Notes: a model not told the origin generated them from the letters alone. A DNA stretch of 64,000 nucleotides from Trichobilharzia regenti (GCA_944472135.2 OX235267.1:22551452-22615451); one strand, 5' to 3'. Counted from the first letter of the stretch, positions 1 through 10,233 are shown. A program made the numbers and translations.

Positions 1-529
1 GATGTGTGAGATTGTGCTGTGGGTATGCTTGTGGTGTGTTGGCTTTTCTGTTTGTTTTCCATTTCAGCTCTGTCCGAGTGACCCAGGTTCTCGCAATGGC
101 ATCCAAGTCAACGTGTATTGGTCGTGAAGGAAAAAAGGGATGGATCCCTTTTTTGCCGGGGAGTGTCAATGGAGTTGAAGATTGAACGATCAATTCATGG
201 TTGTTTGCTCAAAATCAACTTCCCCGATTTTCGCGGAGGCATCAATACGACAGTCAGCGTCTCATCGGTCACTGTTCAGAAAGAAGAGTGAAACATCGTC
301 AGAAGTAACAATGATTTATTATTGTAATATTAGTTTTCAGACCTTAGTTGCTTAGTTCGCTTATTCCTTTTATATGTTGGTGTAACAATACAGAAATATC
401 AAACGGCAGATCGGTGTTTTGGTTTTTGCGTCCGTTATAACTAAGCGTTTCTGAGAAATCTTCTAAGAACAGCGCGGGCCCGAGCGTAGCGAGAGCTGGG
501 CATTAACGGTTTATGAGACTAGATTGACA
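1..529 (+). mobile_element. BEL/Pao-like LTR retrotransposon, 3' end (cut by window edge)
   Basis: Positions 164-529 form an LTR with inverted termini TGTCAAT...ATTGACA. Positions 1-163 are the 3' internal region, ending in a short purine run (ccggggag) directly before the LTR, as expected of a polypurine tract. The whole block is the reverse complement of 3601-4123, so it is a second copy of the element at 3601-7563 in the opposite orientation. The BEL/Pao assignment comes from the gag of that second copy. The rest lies left of the window. Confidence 0.85.
131..154. repeat. 11-bp perfect hairpin next to the polypurine tract
   Basis: The arms AAAAAAGGGAT and ATCCCTTTTTT are separated by GG, and the hairpin sits about 10 bp before the LTR. 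The same structure is present at the matching place in the opposite copy (about 3967-3990), so it belongs to the element. It could act as a 3' processing or termination signal; that is inference. Confidence 0.7.
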
Positions 530-539
530 ACGTCTAAGA

Positions 540-998
540 CGTCATAAGACTTCGAAAGTGTCATCTGGAATAGGAGACGAATGCGAGGCCTGTAGTTTTG
601 TTGTTCTTAAAGCTGATTCAGCATTTGAATACGATTTTCGCAAACGATGGGCATGCCGCCGCTGTAATAGGACTGCCGAAACCATACTGAGTTTATGAGA
701 AATAATCCTTGCCCGTGGTTCTGGTACGTCTGCCCACTTTGTCGCCTGACACAGTCTAACACAGCTTGTCTCCGGATAACAGAAACAGCACGCCACTAAT
801 AAACAGAAGGCTGGCAATTTATGGTGTTCTTCCTAGGTTATAATTGAAAAGTCAGGGGAAGACAGACTTGCCAAAGCGCCACTTGCATCCGCTAGCAGGC
901 GTTGCAACGTAACAAAAACTAGTCAGAACCTGATGAGATCTAAAGTGGCTAACGCTACAAAGAAGGACAAGCAACCAAAGACCAATACCAAGCCTGAG
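540..998 (+). pseudogene. Decayed ORF1 of a CR1-like non-LTR retrotransposon, PHD-like zinc-finger part
   Basis: Translating the plus strand shows C-x2-C (ECEAC), then WACRRC, then after a frame change PCPWFWYVCPLC. This spacing resembles the PHD-like finger in the nucleic-acid-binding ORF1 protein of CR1-type elements. Some zinc ligands are lost, and stops lie near 682 and 830. A lysine-rich stretch follows (from about 933, MRSKVANATKKDK) and ends at a sequence resembling a splice donor (gaG|GTAAGT at 999). The matching ORF1 C-terminal and endonuclease parts lie downstream at 1790-2690, beyond an inserted PLE. I read it as a dead element fragment; the donor-like site is probably chance. Confidence 0.55.
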
Positions 999-1094
999 GT
1001 AAGTCGATATAATTCCCTTATCTTGTTTAATGTACCCATGTGCTATGGTAATTTGCTGAACGAAGGGCTCTGTTCAATCAGGAACAGTGGTCTA

Positions 1095-1680
1095 ATTTTT
1101 TTAATGTGGTTTTGTTCTCTGAGCTGGATGGTTAATTTGCAAAGCTTTCATCACCCTACTGGGTAACATCTTCAGCGAATACTTCAATTTGAAGTGACCC
1201 TTTAGATTTCTCCACGAGTTTATTAATCATCTCTCCTAGTGACCTTGGACGTGATTGGTTGTTTTTGTTTGTTTTTACACCTTCTAGGTTACTTGTATTG
1301 GAACTGATTGTTTCTTTGACTTGAACTTTGGCCCTTTGTGTGTGAGGTTTCTTCCTTATCGGTTGATAAATTTTGTCTATCTCTATGTGTCTATTGATTG
1401 ATGATTCACTGGAATGCAAAGCTTCTAAAAATTCTCTAGCATTCTTGTTGTTTCCTCTGTCTAATATTTGAACGTTGTCCCAGTCGAATTGATGTCCGTG
1501 GTTGTCTGTGTGTAGTGAAATGAGGGGGTGGATATCATGTCTTTTGACGGCTAGCTTATGATCGTGGATACGAAGACGAAGGGGACGTCCGCTTTGGCCA
1601 ATGTACTGTTTTTCGCAGTTGTTGCAATTTGTTTTGTCGATGATGTCGCTTTTATCTTCTTTCGCTGGTCTAATTCGCAC
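1095..1680 (-). pseudogene. Penelope-like element fragment, GIY-YIG endonuclease C-terminus
   Basis: The minus-strand frame from 1680 reads a C-x2-C (CNNC) followed by the YIGQSGRPLRLRIHDH core of a GIY-YIG nuclease, then GHQFDWDNVQIL and a SSINRHIEID motif near the end. In PLEs this endonuclease follows the reverse transcriptase and nicks the target. Here the reverse transcriptase is missing, so the copy is 5'-truncated at about 1680. Coding sequence ends at 1156 and homology to the copy at 63567-63933 continues to about 1095. It interrupts the CR1-like element whose ORF1 lies on both sides. Confidence 0.85.
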
Positions 1681-1789
1681 AATAAATTAAGTCTGCACAT
1701 GAATTCAGCTAAGTTAAGCAGACTGTACAGGGGTATTCAGGCACCTCAAGGTAAGCCATCTCTATTAGGTGTTTGAGTGGGCCTTGCCT

Positions 1790-2290
1790 AAGAGGCTGAA
1801 ATAATACTGGCACTGGCTCAAATATTAGCTATCGACGGGAGTCCCGACATAAGAATAAGGCATGGTAGGCGATGGGCTAACAGGTAAATGGCGAGGGAGT
1901 CACCGGAATTGATGCCCTCTAACTCTATGGTCACACAAACTGTTCCGAGCTGGAAACTGGTACTGCTGATGAAAAACGCACTCACGAGGTAAAGTAATGG
2001 AGATGATTGTCATCTCAAATAGCCCTTGGTGCTTCTGGAGCAATCTCGATTTTCCGGCTACATGATCGCACTTATCTCACATTAATAAGCTTCCCAAGGC
2101 TGCCAAGTTTAAAATTCAACTTACAGGAACAGTTGGCTGTAGTAGTTCAACGGGAGTACGAGACAGAGGGTAAATTGTGAGGACACATCCGATGCTGCGA
2201 CAGCCAACCTCAAACCACGAGGAGGCAGAGAACAGGTGTCACAACACATTCCAAAGCTTTAGTGACACTACAGCGATGCGGTACTGAGAA
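1790..2290 (+). pseudogene. CR1-like ORF1, C-terminal part (highly decayed)
   Basis: In one plus frame, short pieces such as ILAIDGSPDIRIRHGRRW and then TQTVPSWKLVLLMKNALTR read between stops. They look like the C-terminal nucleic-acid-binding region of the same ORF1 that starts at 540. At least three stops are present. I see no complete domain; the assignment rests mainly on position between the ORF1 N-terminal part and the endonuclease. Confidence 0.4.
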
Positions 2291-2429
2291 TCACAGTCAA
2301 TGTCATTCAAGTTTCTTATCTGGGTCCAAGGCAAAACAGCAACAGGAATCGGTCAGCTGGTCTCAATCATAATTCCTCTATCAGCGGATAGAGTAACATC
2401 AACCACTCTACCACATGCTGATGCTGTGA

Positions 2430-2780
2430 GACTCACTGTCAGGCCCCTGTATAGCAACGTGAGAGGGCCCAGAGGAAAAGTAGGTGAACTCAGAAACCTT
2501 CCGTAACACCTACACCTTAAATGATCATCCTTACTGAAACCTGTCCAACCCCCAATATCGCCGGCAACGAAATCGAAATAAGTGATATGGTTCCGGTTAG
2601 GAGAGACAGAGAAAACAAGGAAGGGGGTAGTTGCCACATACTTTGGCAAGCAACTTAAGTGCACATGTACAACGGACTAACCACTTACTGAACGCTCAGA
2701 CTCCATACGGTGTCATTTCACCGTAGGCCACACCAAGCATTTACTGGATGGCATTTCAGGAGGCTGGCGGTATAGAGGTT
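2430..2780 (+). pseudogene. AP endonuclease fragment of the CR1-like element
   Basis: Two plus frames give SNVRGPRGKVGELRNL and, after a frame change, IILTETCPTPNIAGNEIEIS followed by RRDRENKEGG. These correspond to the start of an apurinic-type endonuclease (the K-x2-EL, ITETW and RxDRxxxxGG blocks) found at the N-terminus of ORF2 in CR1/jockey-type elements. The reverse transcriptase is absent: the copy is cut at about 2780, where the LTR of the gypsy element begins. Confidence 0.65.
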
Positions 2781-3121
2781 TGCGAACTGCACGGAGTATA
2801 TTAACGCAAGATCTCATACCAACAACTTTTATATTATTTGCTTCTCGTGTACCAAAGGCAAAGCAAAACACCACAATTGATTGTCCAAATTACGAGATAT
2901 ATTTCGGGACCAAATCGCGGACTGAAGTGGAAGCTAAGCTGGCTGGTGATCGTGCACGAAAGTGACACGACGGAATACCAAATGGAGGGGATACTTGACC
3001 GGAAGCCTTCAGATAAACAAGTTGAATTAAACTCTAAGGGTCACTGATGATTCTTATGGTCACGAGATAGACATAATCTTTTCCTATGGTCAATAATTTT
3101 GTGGAATTATTTACCGCTACA
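2781..3121 (-). repeat. 3' LTR of the CsRn1-like gypsy element
   Basis: On the minus strand it starts TGTAGCGGTAA and matches 11637-11968 along most of its length, including the block around atttcgggaccaaat and tcgtgcacgaaagtgacacg. By eye identity is only about 75-80%. The outer end (about 2781) is uncertain by some 10 bp and I could not see a clear target duplication. Confidence 0.7.
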
Positions 3122-3600
3122 GCTCACTCCCCCTCTAGTGGGGTTGAGAATACTCTAAGACAGAACCAGACAGAAGTAAAAAAATCGATGATTCCCATTT
3201 GGGCGGGGTGCCTACTGGTCTGTCTACCTATGCTAATGGGGTGTTTGTACATTGCTTCCTCAATGTTGTTTGTTGAATCCCGTGCTTCGTTTGTTTCTTG
3301 CCCAGTGCCCGTAGCACCCGGAAAAGAAAACAAGAACGATAAGAACCTTGTTGAGGAAAATGTACCAAATCGGCGTTTTTTTTTAAATTATGTGCATCTA
3401 GCATACAGTAAATAATGCAAAGTTTAGAATGTCGAAAAAAGTATACATCTAATTTTTTAATACTTGTTAAGTGTACGATTAAAGAAAAAATTTTTAACTT
3501 GTATTTGGTGATGCTATGTCAAAAAAATTGATATCTGTAAAGAAACAAAAATAACTAATACTACAAACAAATGAGGTGGGTGAATAGCACCACCTAGTTA
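3122..3600 (-). other. 3' untranslated region and polypurine tract of the CsRn1-like element
   Basis: On the minus strand, AGAGGGGGAGTGAG lies directly before the LTR start, a good polypurine tract for priming plus-strand DNA. The rest has no ORF I would defend; small open frames on both strands show no family motif. At 3600 the sequence meets the nested BEL/Pao LTR. Joining 3600 to 7564 restores an uninterrupted gypsy layout. Confidence 0.6.
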
Positions 3601-3958
3601 TGTCAATCACGTCTCATAAACCGTTAATGCCCAGCTCTCGCTACGCTCGGGCCCACGCTGTTCTTCGAAGATTTCAGAAACGCTTAGTTATAACGGACGC
3701 AAAAACCAAAACACCGATCTCCCGCTTGAGATTTGTTTATTGTTACACCAACATATAAAAGGAATAAGCGAACTAAGGTCTGAAAACAAATATTACAATA
3801 ATAAATCTCTGTATTACTTCTGACGATGTTTCACTCTTCTTTCTGAACAGCGACCGATGAGACGATGACTGTCGTATTGATGCCTCCGCGAAAATTGGGG
3901 AAGTTGATTTTAAGCAAACAACCATGAATTGATCGTTCAATCTTCAACTCCATTGACA
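3601..3958 (-). repeat. 3' LTR of the nested BEL/Pao-like element
   Basis: 358 bp with TGTCAAT/ATTGACA termini; near-identical to 7206-7563 and the reverse complement of 164-529. The purine tract CCGGGGAG abuts it on the minus strand. Confidence 0.88.
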
Positions 3959-4664
3959 CTCCCCGGCAAAAAAGGGATCCATCCCTTTTTTCCTTCACGA
4001 CCAATACACGTTGACTTGGATGCCATTGCGAGAACCTGGGTCACACGGACAGAGCTGAAATGGAAAACAAACAGAAAAGCCAACACACCACAAGCATACC
4101 CACAGCACAATCTCACACATCAATGACGACCTGCGCCTCCAGACAGAGACCTCCTCTTGACATCTTGCAACACAATCGCCATTTGCTAGAATGACTCTTG
4201 CAGAATGCAAAGTGACCATGGCAGCACCTCACGATACTCTACGCACATCGTCTTATCTACTCATTACCAATTACCACTGCAATCGCTTGTCACTCATTCT
4301 GCCTCAGTTCTAGTAACGGTGATGTATGCGAGCCTCAGCCGTTTACACTCTTTCTCCCCGGCGTGTGGGACCACAGCTAACAATTATCTCCGTGTGCATT
4401 TCATTCTCAGCAATAGCATAGCCTCCCCGGCGTTTACGCCCCATCTGCTGTCCTTAACATCAATCAATTCATTCATGGATGTAGAAGACTAGAAACAACT
4501 TCAGAAGTAATCACGACGAAAATTTTAACAAAATTACGCAATAACAACAAGATACGAAAACAACAAGTAAACACAATGAATCCAAAAACACCAATTGATA
4601 TGACACACCACACGTATATACAAATAGTACAAACAACCTCGCCGATCATGTCTTGGTGGAATTC

Positions 4665-5105
4665 CTTTGAAGAATTGCAGGACTTACACCAGTACGCCTA
4701 CAACCCTTCTCAGGTTGACGATTGTAATTTGTGGAATGTCCGGACACAAACAAGATTAACCAAAAATTGCGATAATTGGAACTCACACAACTATTTAACA
4801 CAAACATATGTACAATCAATACATCAAATGTTGTGGATTCCGGCATGACAAACTACCCTTGAAGAACTGTAGGACTTACAGCAGTACGCCTACATTCCTT
4901 CTCAGGTTGATGATCCAAGTGGAAGTCGTCCGGACACAAACAGAATTACCAACAGCTAGATGACAGATGATATCAATTCAGTATATGCAATATGAACATA
5001 TGTACAAAATCACACACCAAGCACATTGGACTGCTCATTGATGCGCTACCCTTTGAAGAACTGTAGGACTTACAGCAGTACGCCTACAACCCTTCTCAGG
5101 TTGAC
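4665..5105 (-). repeat. Three direct repeats of about 192 bp in the BEL/Pao 3' region
   Basis: A block starting gaagaaYtg.aggacttac and ending cttctcaggttga recurs at about 4669, 4860 and 5053. In the first two units it is followed by a shared gtccggacacaaaca segment; the third ends soon after at the gag tail. No ORF spans them. They look like an internally amplified 3' untranslated region of the element. Confidence 0.75.
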
Positions 5106-5108
5106 GCC

Positions 5109-6047
5109 CTAGGTTGGAAAATCGTCGCAGAGTTCATTTGCTAACTTCCTTCTATGAGCTATATCCTCAAATCTGAACGGTAACTCGCTCATGTCATTGT
5201 ATCGTAAAACATAGATGACGAAAATACATACGAGGTATCTGACCAACCAAGCGTAGAAACAGAGTAATTTACACCAAAGATAATAACATTCAAATAGTAA
5301 CTTGAAACTAGAAATGCCTTTATTCGTGCAAGTCAATTTAACAATTACTCTCTCCTTTACACTTGGCTTATCCTCACTAAACTGACCATTGATATTTGTC
5401 CTTTCAAACGAACTGATACTAGCATAGTCATTGCACAAGATACTTGAGTTGATAAGCGTTTTTCTCATTGTGGATGGCAACACCAACGACGACTGATTGA
5501 TACCAGTTGATGAACTTAGCGGTGGATCAAAAGCTGTTGTTGCTCGACTTTCAGAAATTTGTCTACCTGCAAGACCACCACCACTGCTGTCTTTTACTAT
5601 CAGCTCAGGTTTAGAACTAGCATCTGATGATAGGTGGGCTTCACTCTGATCAATAACACTGACGGTCTCACAAGTATGCATGCCTTCTGCAACTGCACCT
5701 GCATTTATTTCTACTTCACGTTCAAGTTCTACAGAACCTTTATTTAACTTAGCGGTAGTAGGCATTCCCTCCATTTCATCATTATCAACCAAAGACAAAT
5801 CTGCACTATCATGATCATTATCACAAATATTCAATTTACCGTCAAGTTCATCATTTTCAAACTCTTTAATAACAGAAGTAGACAATTTTGGTTCCTCCTC
5901 GCAAATCATTAAAGGTTTTATAACTTCACTCTGACTAGTTATACTTTGTAAACTTGTGGAGTCAGAACTCCACTCTGAAGCAGTAACTCTATTCTGTGAC
6001 ACTCTATTCAACAATGGCTTACCAGTTGCAACTACAGACTTCTTCAC
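5109..6047 (-). pseudogene. Gag tail / gag-pol spacer of the BEL/Pao-like element
   Basis: An open frame of 312 codons begins just downstream of the stop of the upstream gag frame (overlap at gtgtga), so it is probably the same polyprotein after a frame change. The sequence is Ser/Asp/Glu-rich and low in complexity, with a hydrophobic stretch near residues 250-280 (LLFECYYLWCKLLCFYAWLV). I see no protease DTG or reverse transcriptase box. It probably corresponds to the region between gag and protease, with pol deleted downstream. Confidence 0.5.
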
Positions 6048-6805
6048 ACACCGTTATCGTCACACAATTCGGAGTCTGACCTGGAGTTTACATTTAGCTT
6101 ATCACTGAACTTGCTCACTGGTTCACAGTTCACCTTTGTATGCACCTCTTGCACACGTGTAAAACAAAACCGTGTTTGTCTTGCATCTTGTAACTTATCT
6201 GTTGAGGATGTACTACGAAACCTGTTACACTCACTAGGTCTATATGCATTACTAGACATCATGGAGCCTTCTCGATATCCACCTCTCTGAGGCCTACTCG
6301 TCATCAATGATTGCATTTTACCCTCAGACTGCTCTATTCTAGGGGTGAGATGTAATAGACTGGCGAACTTGCTCATAGATTGATTGACACTAGTATTTAC
6401 CAGTTTCAGGATATCATCAAACTTTGGCTCGATACCCTCATCCTCCATACGGGAGCTTATCTTCACCCACTTCCTTTGCAGTCGAGTAGGTAGGCGTCTT
6501 GCTATTACTTCTAGTATAAAACTCGAGTTGAGGTCACTCATGCGATTCATCGAAATCATTCCATTCTTGTAAATTAGCAAATTATCTAAAAACTCAGTGA
6601 GTGCCTGGGAGTCATCCTGTAATTGACCACCATTACCCTTAACAGCCTCGAATAATTTCCCTGCAATCATCGAAGGTCTTCCAAACCTTTGACGTAATAT
6701 GCTCATAGCCTCATCGTAGCCCTCTTTTGGCTTCATAAACTTACAGCACTGTATAGCTCTTGAAGCATCTCCAGTGCAATATCTCATCAAATACATTAAC
6801 TTCAA
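6044..6805 (-). pseudogene. BEL/Pao gag, central and C-terminal part
   Basis: The frame reads LKLMYLMRYCTGDASRAI and then YDEAMSILRQRFGRP, the signature of the DUF1759-type gag domain of BEL/Pao elements. It forms the particle that packages element RNA. Near its end, CFTRVQEVHTKVNC has the C-x2-x-x4-H-x4-C spacing of a CCHC nucleic-acid knuckle, but the second Cys is Arg. It is joined by a frame change to the N-terminal gag piece at 6814-7062 and by another to the tail at 6047, so this copy is not functional as it stands. Confidence 0.82.
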
Positions 6806-6813
6806 TTCATCTC

Positions 6814-7062
6814 TTAATAAAAACTACTCAACATGATCTCAAACTCCTTTACAAATTGTAAATAATCAGCCGGGTTTCCATCAAAACACCGTGGTTCAAA
6901 TTTAGGGAGTTTGATGTTCCTATTATCCCTGAACGGCGAAACAGTAACATCAACCATGTCATGCTTAACATCAGACACATCGTTACAATTAACAGACAAG
7001 TCACCATGACTTACTTTCCTGTTTGCATCCAAGACACTCTGTCCCTTCTTTGACCCAGGCAT
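6814..7062 (-). pseudogene. BEL/Pao gag, N-terminal part
   Basis: 82 codons from an ATG at 7062. Its end, IKLPKFEPRCFDGNPADYL, is the start of the DUF1759 gag domain, where a short Pro-x-x-x-F-x-G block precedes the helical core. A frame shift just after (stop near 6814) separates it from the core starting at 6805. About 140 bp of leader lie between it and the 5' LTR at 7206. Confidence 0.8.
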
Positions 7063-7205
7063 TGTTGAACTTGACCCAATTCCAAAAGTGTTCCAGATAT
7101 TGCTTGTTCAAAGAGGACTTGACCGGCACCAGGAAAATGAACGGCGACTATCCAAACTTTCACCAACTGTTTGAATCCGCCAGATCTGTTTCCATCGTCA
7201 GAAAC

Positions 7206-7563
7206 TGTCAATCACGTCTCATAAACCGTTAATGCCCAGCTCTCGCTACGCTCGGGCCCACGCTGTTCTTCGAAGATTTCAGAAACGCTTAGTTATAACG
7301 GACGCAAAAACCAAAACACCGATCTGCCGCTTGAGATTTGTTTATTGTTACACCAACATATAAAAGGAATAAGCGAACTAAGGTCTGAAAACAAATATTA
7401 CAATAATAAATCTCTGTATTACTTCTGACGATGTTTCACTCTTCTTTCTGAACAGCGACCGATGAGACGATGACTGTCGTATTGATGCCTCCGCGAAAAT
7501 TGGGGAAGTTGATTTTAAGCAAACAACCATGAATTGATCGTTCAATCTTCAACTACATTGACA
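7206..7563 (-). repeat. 5' LTR of the nested BEL/Pao-like element
   Basis: 358 bp, ends TGTCAAT/ATTGACA. By eye it differs from 3601-3958 at only a few positions, so this insertion is younger than its gypsy host, whose LTRs differ strongly. I could not match the adjacent internal sequence to a tRNA 3' end. Confidence 0.88.
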
Positions 7564-8416
7564 TTATATGTGTGAAGATATTCTGAGAATCTTACGTCCA
7601 GAACGTGTTTTCTTAGAGGGCTCGTCAGAATATTCGGTAGGTTTCACCGTTCTAGTGACTTCTTCGAAGACCAAAGGATCTTCGGTACTTGTGGATTATG
7701 GTGTACGCTTAGCTCTGTGCTAATAGGATTACCTTCTATGTAAGGCGTTTTCAGACGGTTTAAGTTTGCGGTGTCCTCGCGGCCATTTTTGTCCAAGGCA
7801 AAGAATTTATCCAAACGCTTAATTACTTTATGAGGTCCGTCGTATGGGAGTTCTAGAGGTCTACGCACAGAGTCACGACGAACAAATACATATGGAGAAG
7901 TTTTAAACACGGGTGAACAAAGACACCAGCGGACTGCGAACGAAGGGGAGCAGGTTTAACTGAACGTATAGCGTTTGCAAGCCTTCTAACGAGTGAAGTG
8001 TGATCTACCACTGGTGGGAAGCTCGAGGGAGAAACGAATTCACCAGGCAGTCATAGTGTCGTGCCATATACTAGCTCAGCGCTAGTATAACCAGCATCCG
8101 TTTTCAAGGCGTTTCGTATCCCTAGGAGAACTAACGGAAGGGATTAAGTCCAGTGAGTGTTGTTTGCAGCTGACAGACCAGCTTTCAACTGTCTGTGTAG
8201 ACGTTCTACCATACCATTAGCTTGAGGATGGTAGGCTGTTGTTCGAAAACGCATGCAACCTATGATTTTAGTCAGGGCGAAGAATAAGCCACTTTCGAAT
8301 TGCCGCCCGCGATCAGTTGTTACGGAAGATGGGCATCCAAAGTAAGCGATCCATCTTTCTACAAAGACGCGTGCGACTGTTTCAGCAGATACGTCCTTGA
8401 TGGGTACTGCTTCTGG
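7564..8416 (-). pseudogene. CsRn1-like integrase, catalytic core remainder and C-terminal tail (frameshifted)
   Basis: The minus strand continues the integrase core from the upstream pol frame: the second catalytic Asp in TTDRGRQFESGL and the Glu in ANGMVERLHRQ are readable in broken frames between 8416 and 8180. An open frame at 7910-7644 gives the DNA-binding tail, with VRRPLELPYDGPHKV and FALDKNGREDTANLNRLK. The last residues include KKTRSGRKIL, and a stop lies at 7566-7564, where the BEL/Pao element is inserted. Several frame changes mean no functional integrase is encoded. Confidence 0.8.
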
Positions 8417-10186
8417 CTATCGTGTGAATCGATCAATGCAAGTTAAAATATAGGTACATCCATGGGATTCAGGGAGGGGTCCAACTAAATCTATGTGGAC
8501 GTGTTCTAAACGAGCGTCAGGGAGAAGAAAGGTGCCAAGTGGGCTTTTGGTGTGTCTTATTACCTTGCACTTTTGACAAGCTAAGCACGTGTGTGCCCAT
8601 TCCCTTACTTCTTTATTAATGCCAGGCCAACAAAACCGACTAGTTACGAGCTTGACAGTAGTTCGAATACCTGGGTGAGATAAGCCATGCAACGTATTGA
8701 AGACGTTACGGTGATAACTTTTAGGCACGATGGGGCGAGGAGTACTCGTGGAAATGTCACATAGAATAGTATCTCTTCCCATACCTAAGGGTTTCTCAGC
8801 TAATTGTAGGGTTGTTTTCGACAACTCATGTTGAAGCTCAGTATCTCCTTTTTGAAGACGAGCCAGTTTTACAAGGTCTATTCCGTCGATTTGGGTGAGG
8901 GAACAAACGCGCGACAAGGCGTCTGCCACAGTGTTGTTTACTCCGGATACATGGCGAATATCTGATGTAAACTGTGAAACGTAATCCAGTTGTCGTGATT
9001 CCCTGGGTGAATACTTATCTGAAGGTGAGTTCAGAGAGTACGTCAGAGGTTTGTGATCAGTAAAAATTATGAATTCACGACCCTCTACTGAATGTCGAAA
9101 ATGTCGTATAGCACAGTACATAGCCAGAAGTTCTCTGCCGAATGTGCTGTACTTCGTTTCAGCTAATTGAAGGCGTCTCTTGAAAAAGGCGAGTGGTTGC
9201 CACTCTTTGTTAACTAGCTGTTGTAGAACTGCGCCGATTGCAGTGTTTGATGCATCAACCGAGATACTTAACGGTGCCGTCGAATCCTGATACATCAGAA
9301 GTGTGGCATTCGCAATGGCTTTTTTAATCTGGGTAAAAGCATTTCGAGCAGACGCGTCAAGTTCTATGGACTTGTTATTCCCTCGAAGAAGGTCTGTCAA
9401 TGGCTGAATCAGAGAGGCACAGTTGGGAATAAAGCGTCGATAATAACTTACCAAGCCATTAAAAGTGCGGAGACTTTTCACTGTCTGTGGCTCTGGAAAG
9501 TTCAGTATAGCCTCGACCTTAGTATCCAGTGGGCGAATGCCCTTGCAGTCGGTGGTGTGTCCCAGAATGTGGAGTGTGTCAACGCCTATTTGACACTTTT
9601 GAATATTGATGGTAACACCATGTTGGCGTAACCTTTCAATTGCCAAGTCCAAGTGCCTAAGGTGAGTTTCCTTGTCTGGACTGGCAATGAGGCAGTCGTC
9701 TAAGTATGCGTATACAATGTCGAGACCGCGAAATACTTCATCAATGAAGCGTTGGAATGTTTGGGCTGCATTCCGAAGACCGAATGGCATACGTAGAAAT
9801 TCAAAAAGTCCGAAAGGCGTAATGATAGCCGTTTTCGGGATATCTTTTGTTGCCATCGGGATTTGGTTATACGCTTTAACCAAGTCGATTTTGGAGAATA
9901 TAGTCGAGCCTGATAAGGTTGCCGTCAAGTCGTGTATATGAGGCAACGGGTAGCAATCAGAGGTTGTTTTGGCATTCACTCTCCGGTAATCACCGGTGGG
10001 TCGCCAATCATTGCTATCTTTTTTCGGAACCAAATGAAGTGGGGATGCCCACGGGCTATTCAAAGGTCGAATGATGCCAAGGGTGAGCGTATGGTCAGGC
10101 TCCTTCCTAGCGATTCTCAGTTTGTCAAGAGCAAGTCGTGGTGCTCTAGATGTCACGGGCCGTCCTGAGGTAATGACGTGGTGCAT
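8417..10186 (-). CDS. CsRn1/Boudicca-like gypsy pol: reverse transcriptase, RNase H, integrase start
   Basis: 589 open codons. In order: a reverse transcriptase with VPKKDSNDWRPTGDYRR, the FSKIDLVKAYNQIP block, FGLRNAAQTFQRFID and the catalytic box AYLDDC (about residue 165); an RNase H with SVDASNTAIGAVL, ELLAMY and FTDHKPL (about 315-400); and the integrase zinc-binding HH-CC region (HGLSHPG...CLACQKC, about 490-540), followed by the first catalytic Asp (HIDLVGP). The frame breaks at CIDRFTR, and the rest continues at 7564-8416. No stop or shift interrupts the reverse transcriptase. The first residue is set by the frame, as pol in this clade is normally made as a polyprotein. Confidence 0.9.
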   Translation of the reverse strand: MHHVITSGRPVTSRAPRLALDKLRIARKEPDHTLTLGIIRPLNSPWASPLHLVPKKDSNDWRPTGDYRRVNAKTTSDCYPLPHIHDLTATLSGSTIFSKIDLVKAYNQIPMATKDIPKTAIITPFGLFEFLRMPFGLRNAAQTFQRFIDEVFRGLDIVYAYLDDCLIASPDKETHLRHLDLAIERLRQHGVTINIQKCQIGVDTLHILGHTTDCKGIRPLDTKVEAILNFPEPQTVKSLRTFNGLVSYYRRFIPNCASLIQPLTDLLRGNNKSIELDASARNAFTQIKKAIANATLLMYQDSTAPLSISVDASNTAIGAVLQQLVNKEWQPLAFFKRRLQLAETKYSTFGRELLAMYCAIRHFRHSVEGREFIIFTDHKPLTYSLNSPSDKYSPRESRQLDYVSQFTSDIRHVSGVNNTVADALSRVCSLTQIDGIDLVKLARLQKGDTELQHELSKTTLQLAEKPLGMGRDTILCDISTSTPRPIVPKSYHRNVFNTLHGLSHPGIRTTVKLVTSRFCWPGINKEVREWAHTCLACQKCKVIRHTKSPLGTFLLPDARLEHVHIDLVGPLPESHGCTYILTCIDRFTR

Positions 10187-10233
10187 AATATTGCCGGTTA
10201 TGCACTGTAGATCGTTAGGCGACAGTTAGGTTC

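Larger units (their letters stand above)
3601..7563 (-). mobile_element. Gag-only BEL/Pao-like LTR retrotransposon nested in the gypsy element
   Basis: Two 358-bp LTRs in the same orientation (3601-3958 and 7206-7563), both with TGTCAAT...ATTGACA ends, bound 3.2 kb of internal sequence. The minus strand reads leader, gag, a gag-derived tail, then a repeat-rich non-coding stretch. No reverse transcriptase, RNase H or integrase is present, so the copy is non-autonomous. It begins exactly at the stop codon of the gypsy integrase tail (TAA at 7566-7564) and resumes in the gypsy 3' region at 3600. Only a 3-bp repeat (TTA) is shared at the borders; a clean 5-bp duplication is not visible. Confidence 0.8.

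Noticed and set aside
933..998. Possible first exon of a host gene (ATG ... GAG|GTAAGT)
   Set aside because: The frame continues upstream without the ATG into a CR1 ORF1-like sequence, and no downstream acceptor in phase was recognised; the donor is probably fortuitous.
2353..2664. 103-codon minus-strand frame
   Set aside because: It is the shadow of the AP endonuclease fragment read on the plus strand.
7160..7205. Primer binding site for the BEL/Pao element
   Set aside because: tggcggattcaaac looked promising, but its complement does not have the acceptor length and T-arm spacing of a tRNA 3' end.
7011..7211. 66-codon frame at the start of the BEL/Pao internal region
   Set aside because: It overlaps the gag start in another frame and runs into the LTR; the gag frame at 7062 carries the domain.
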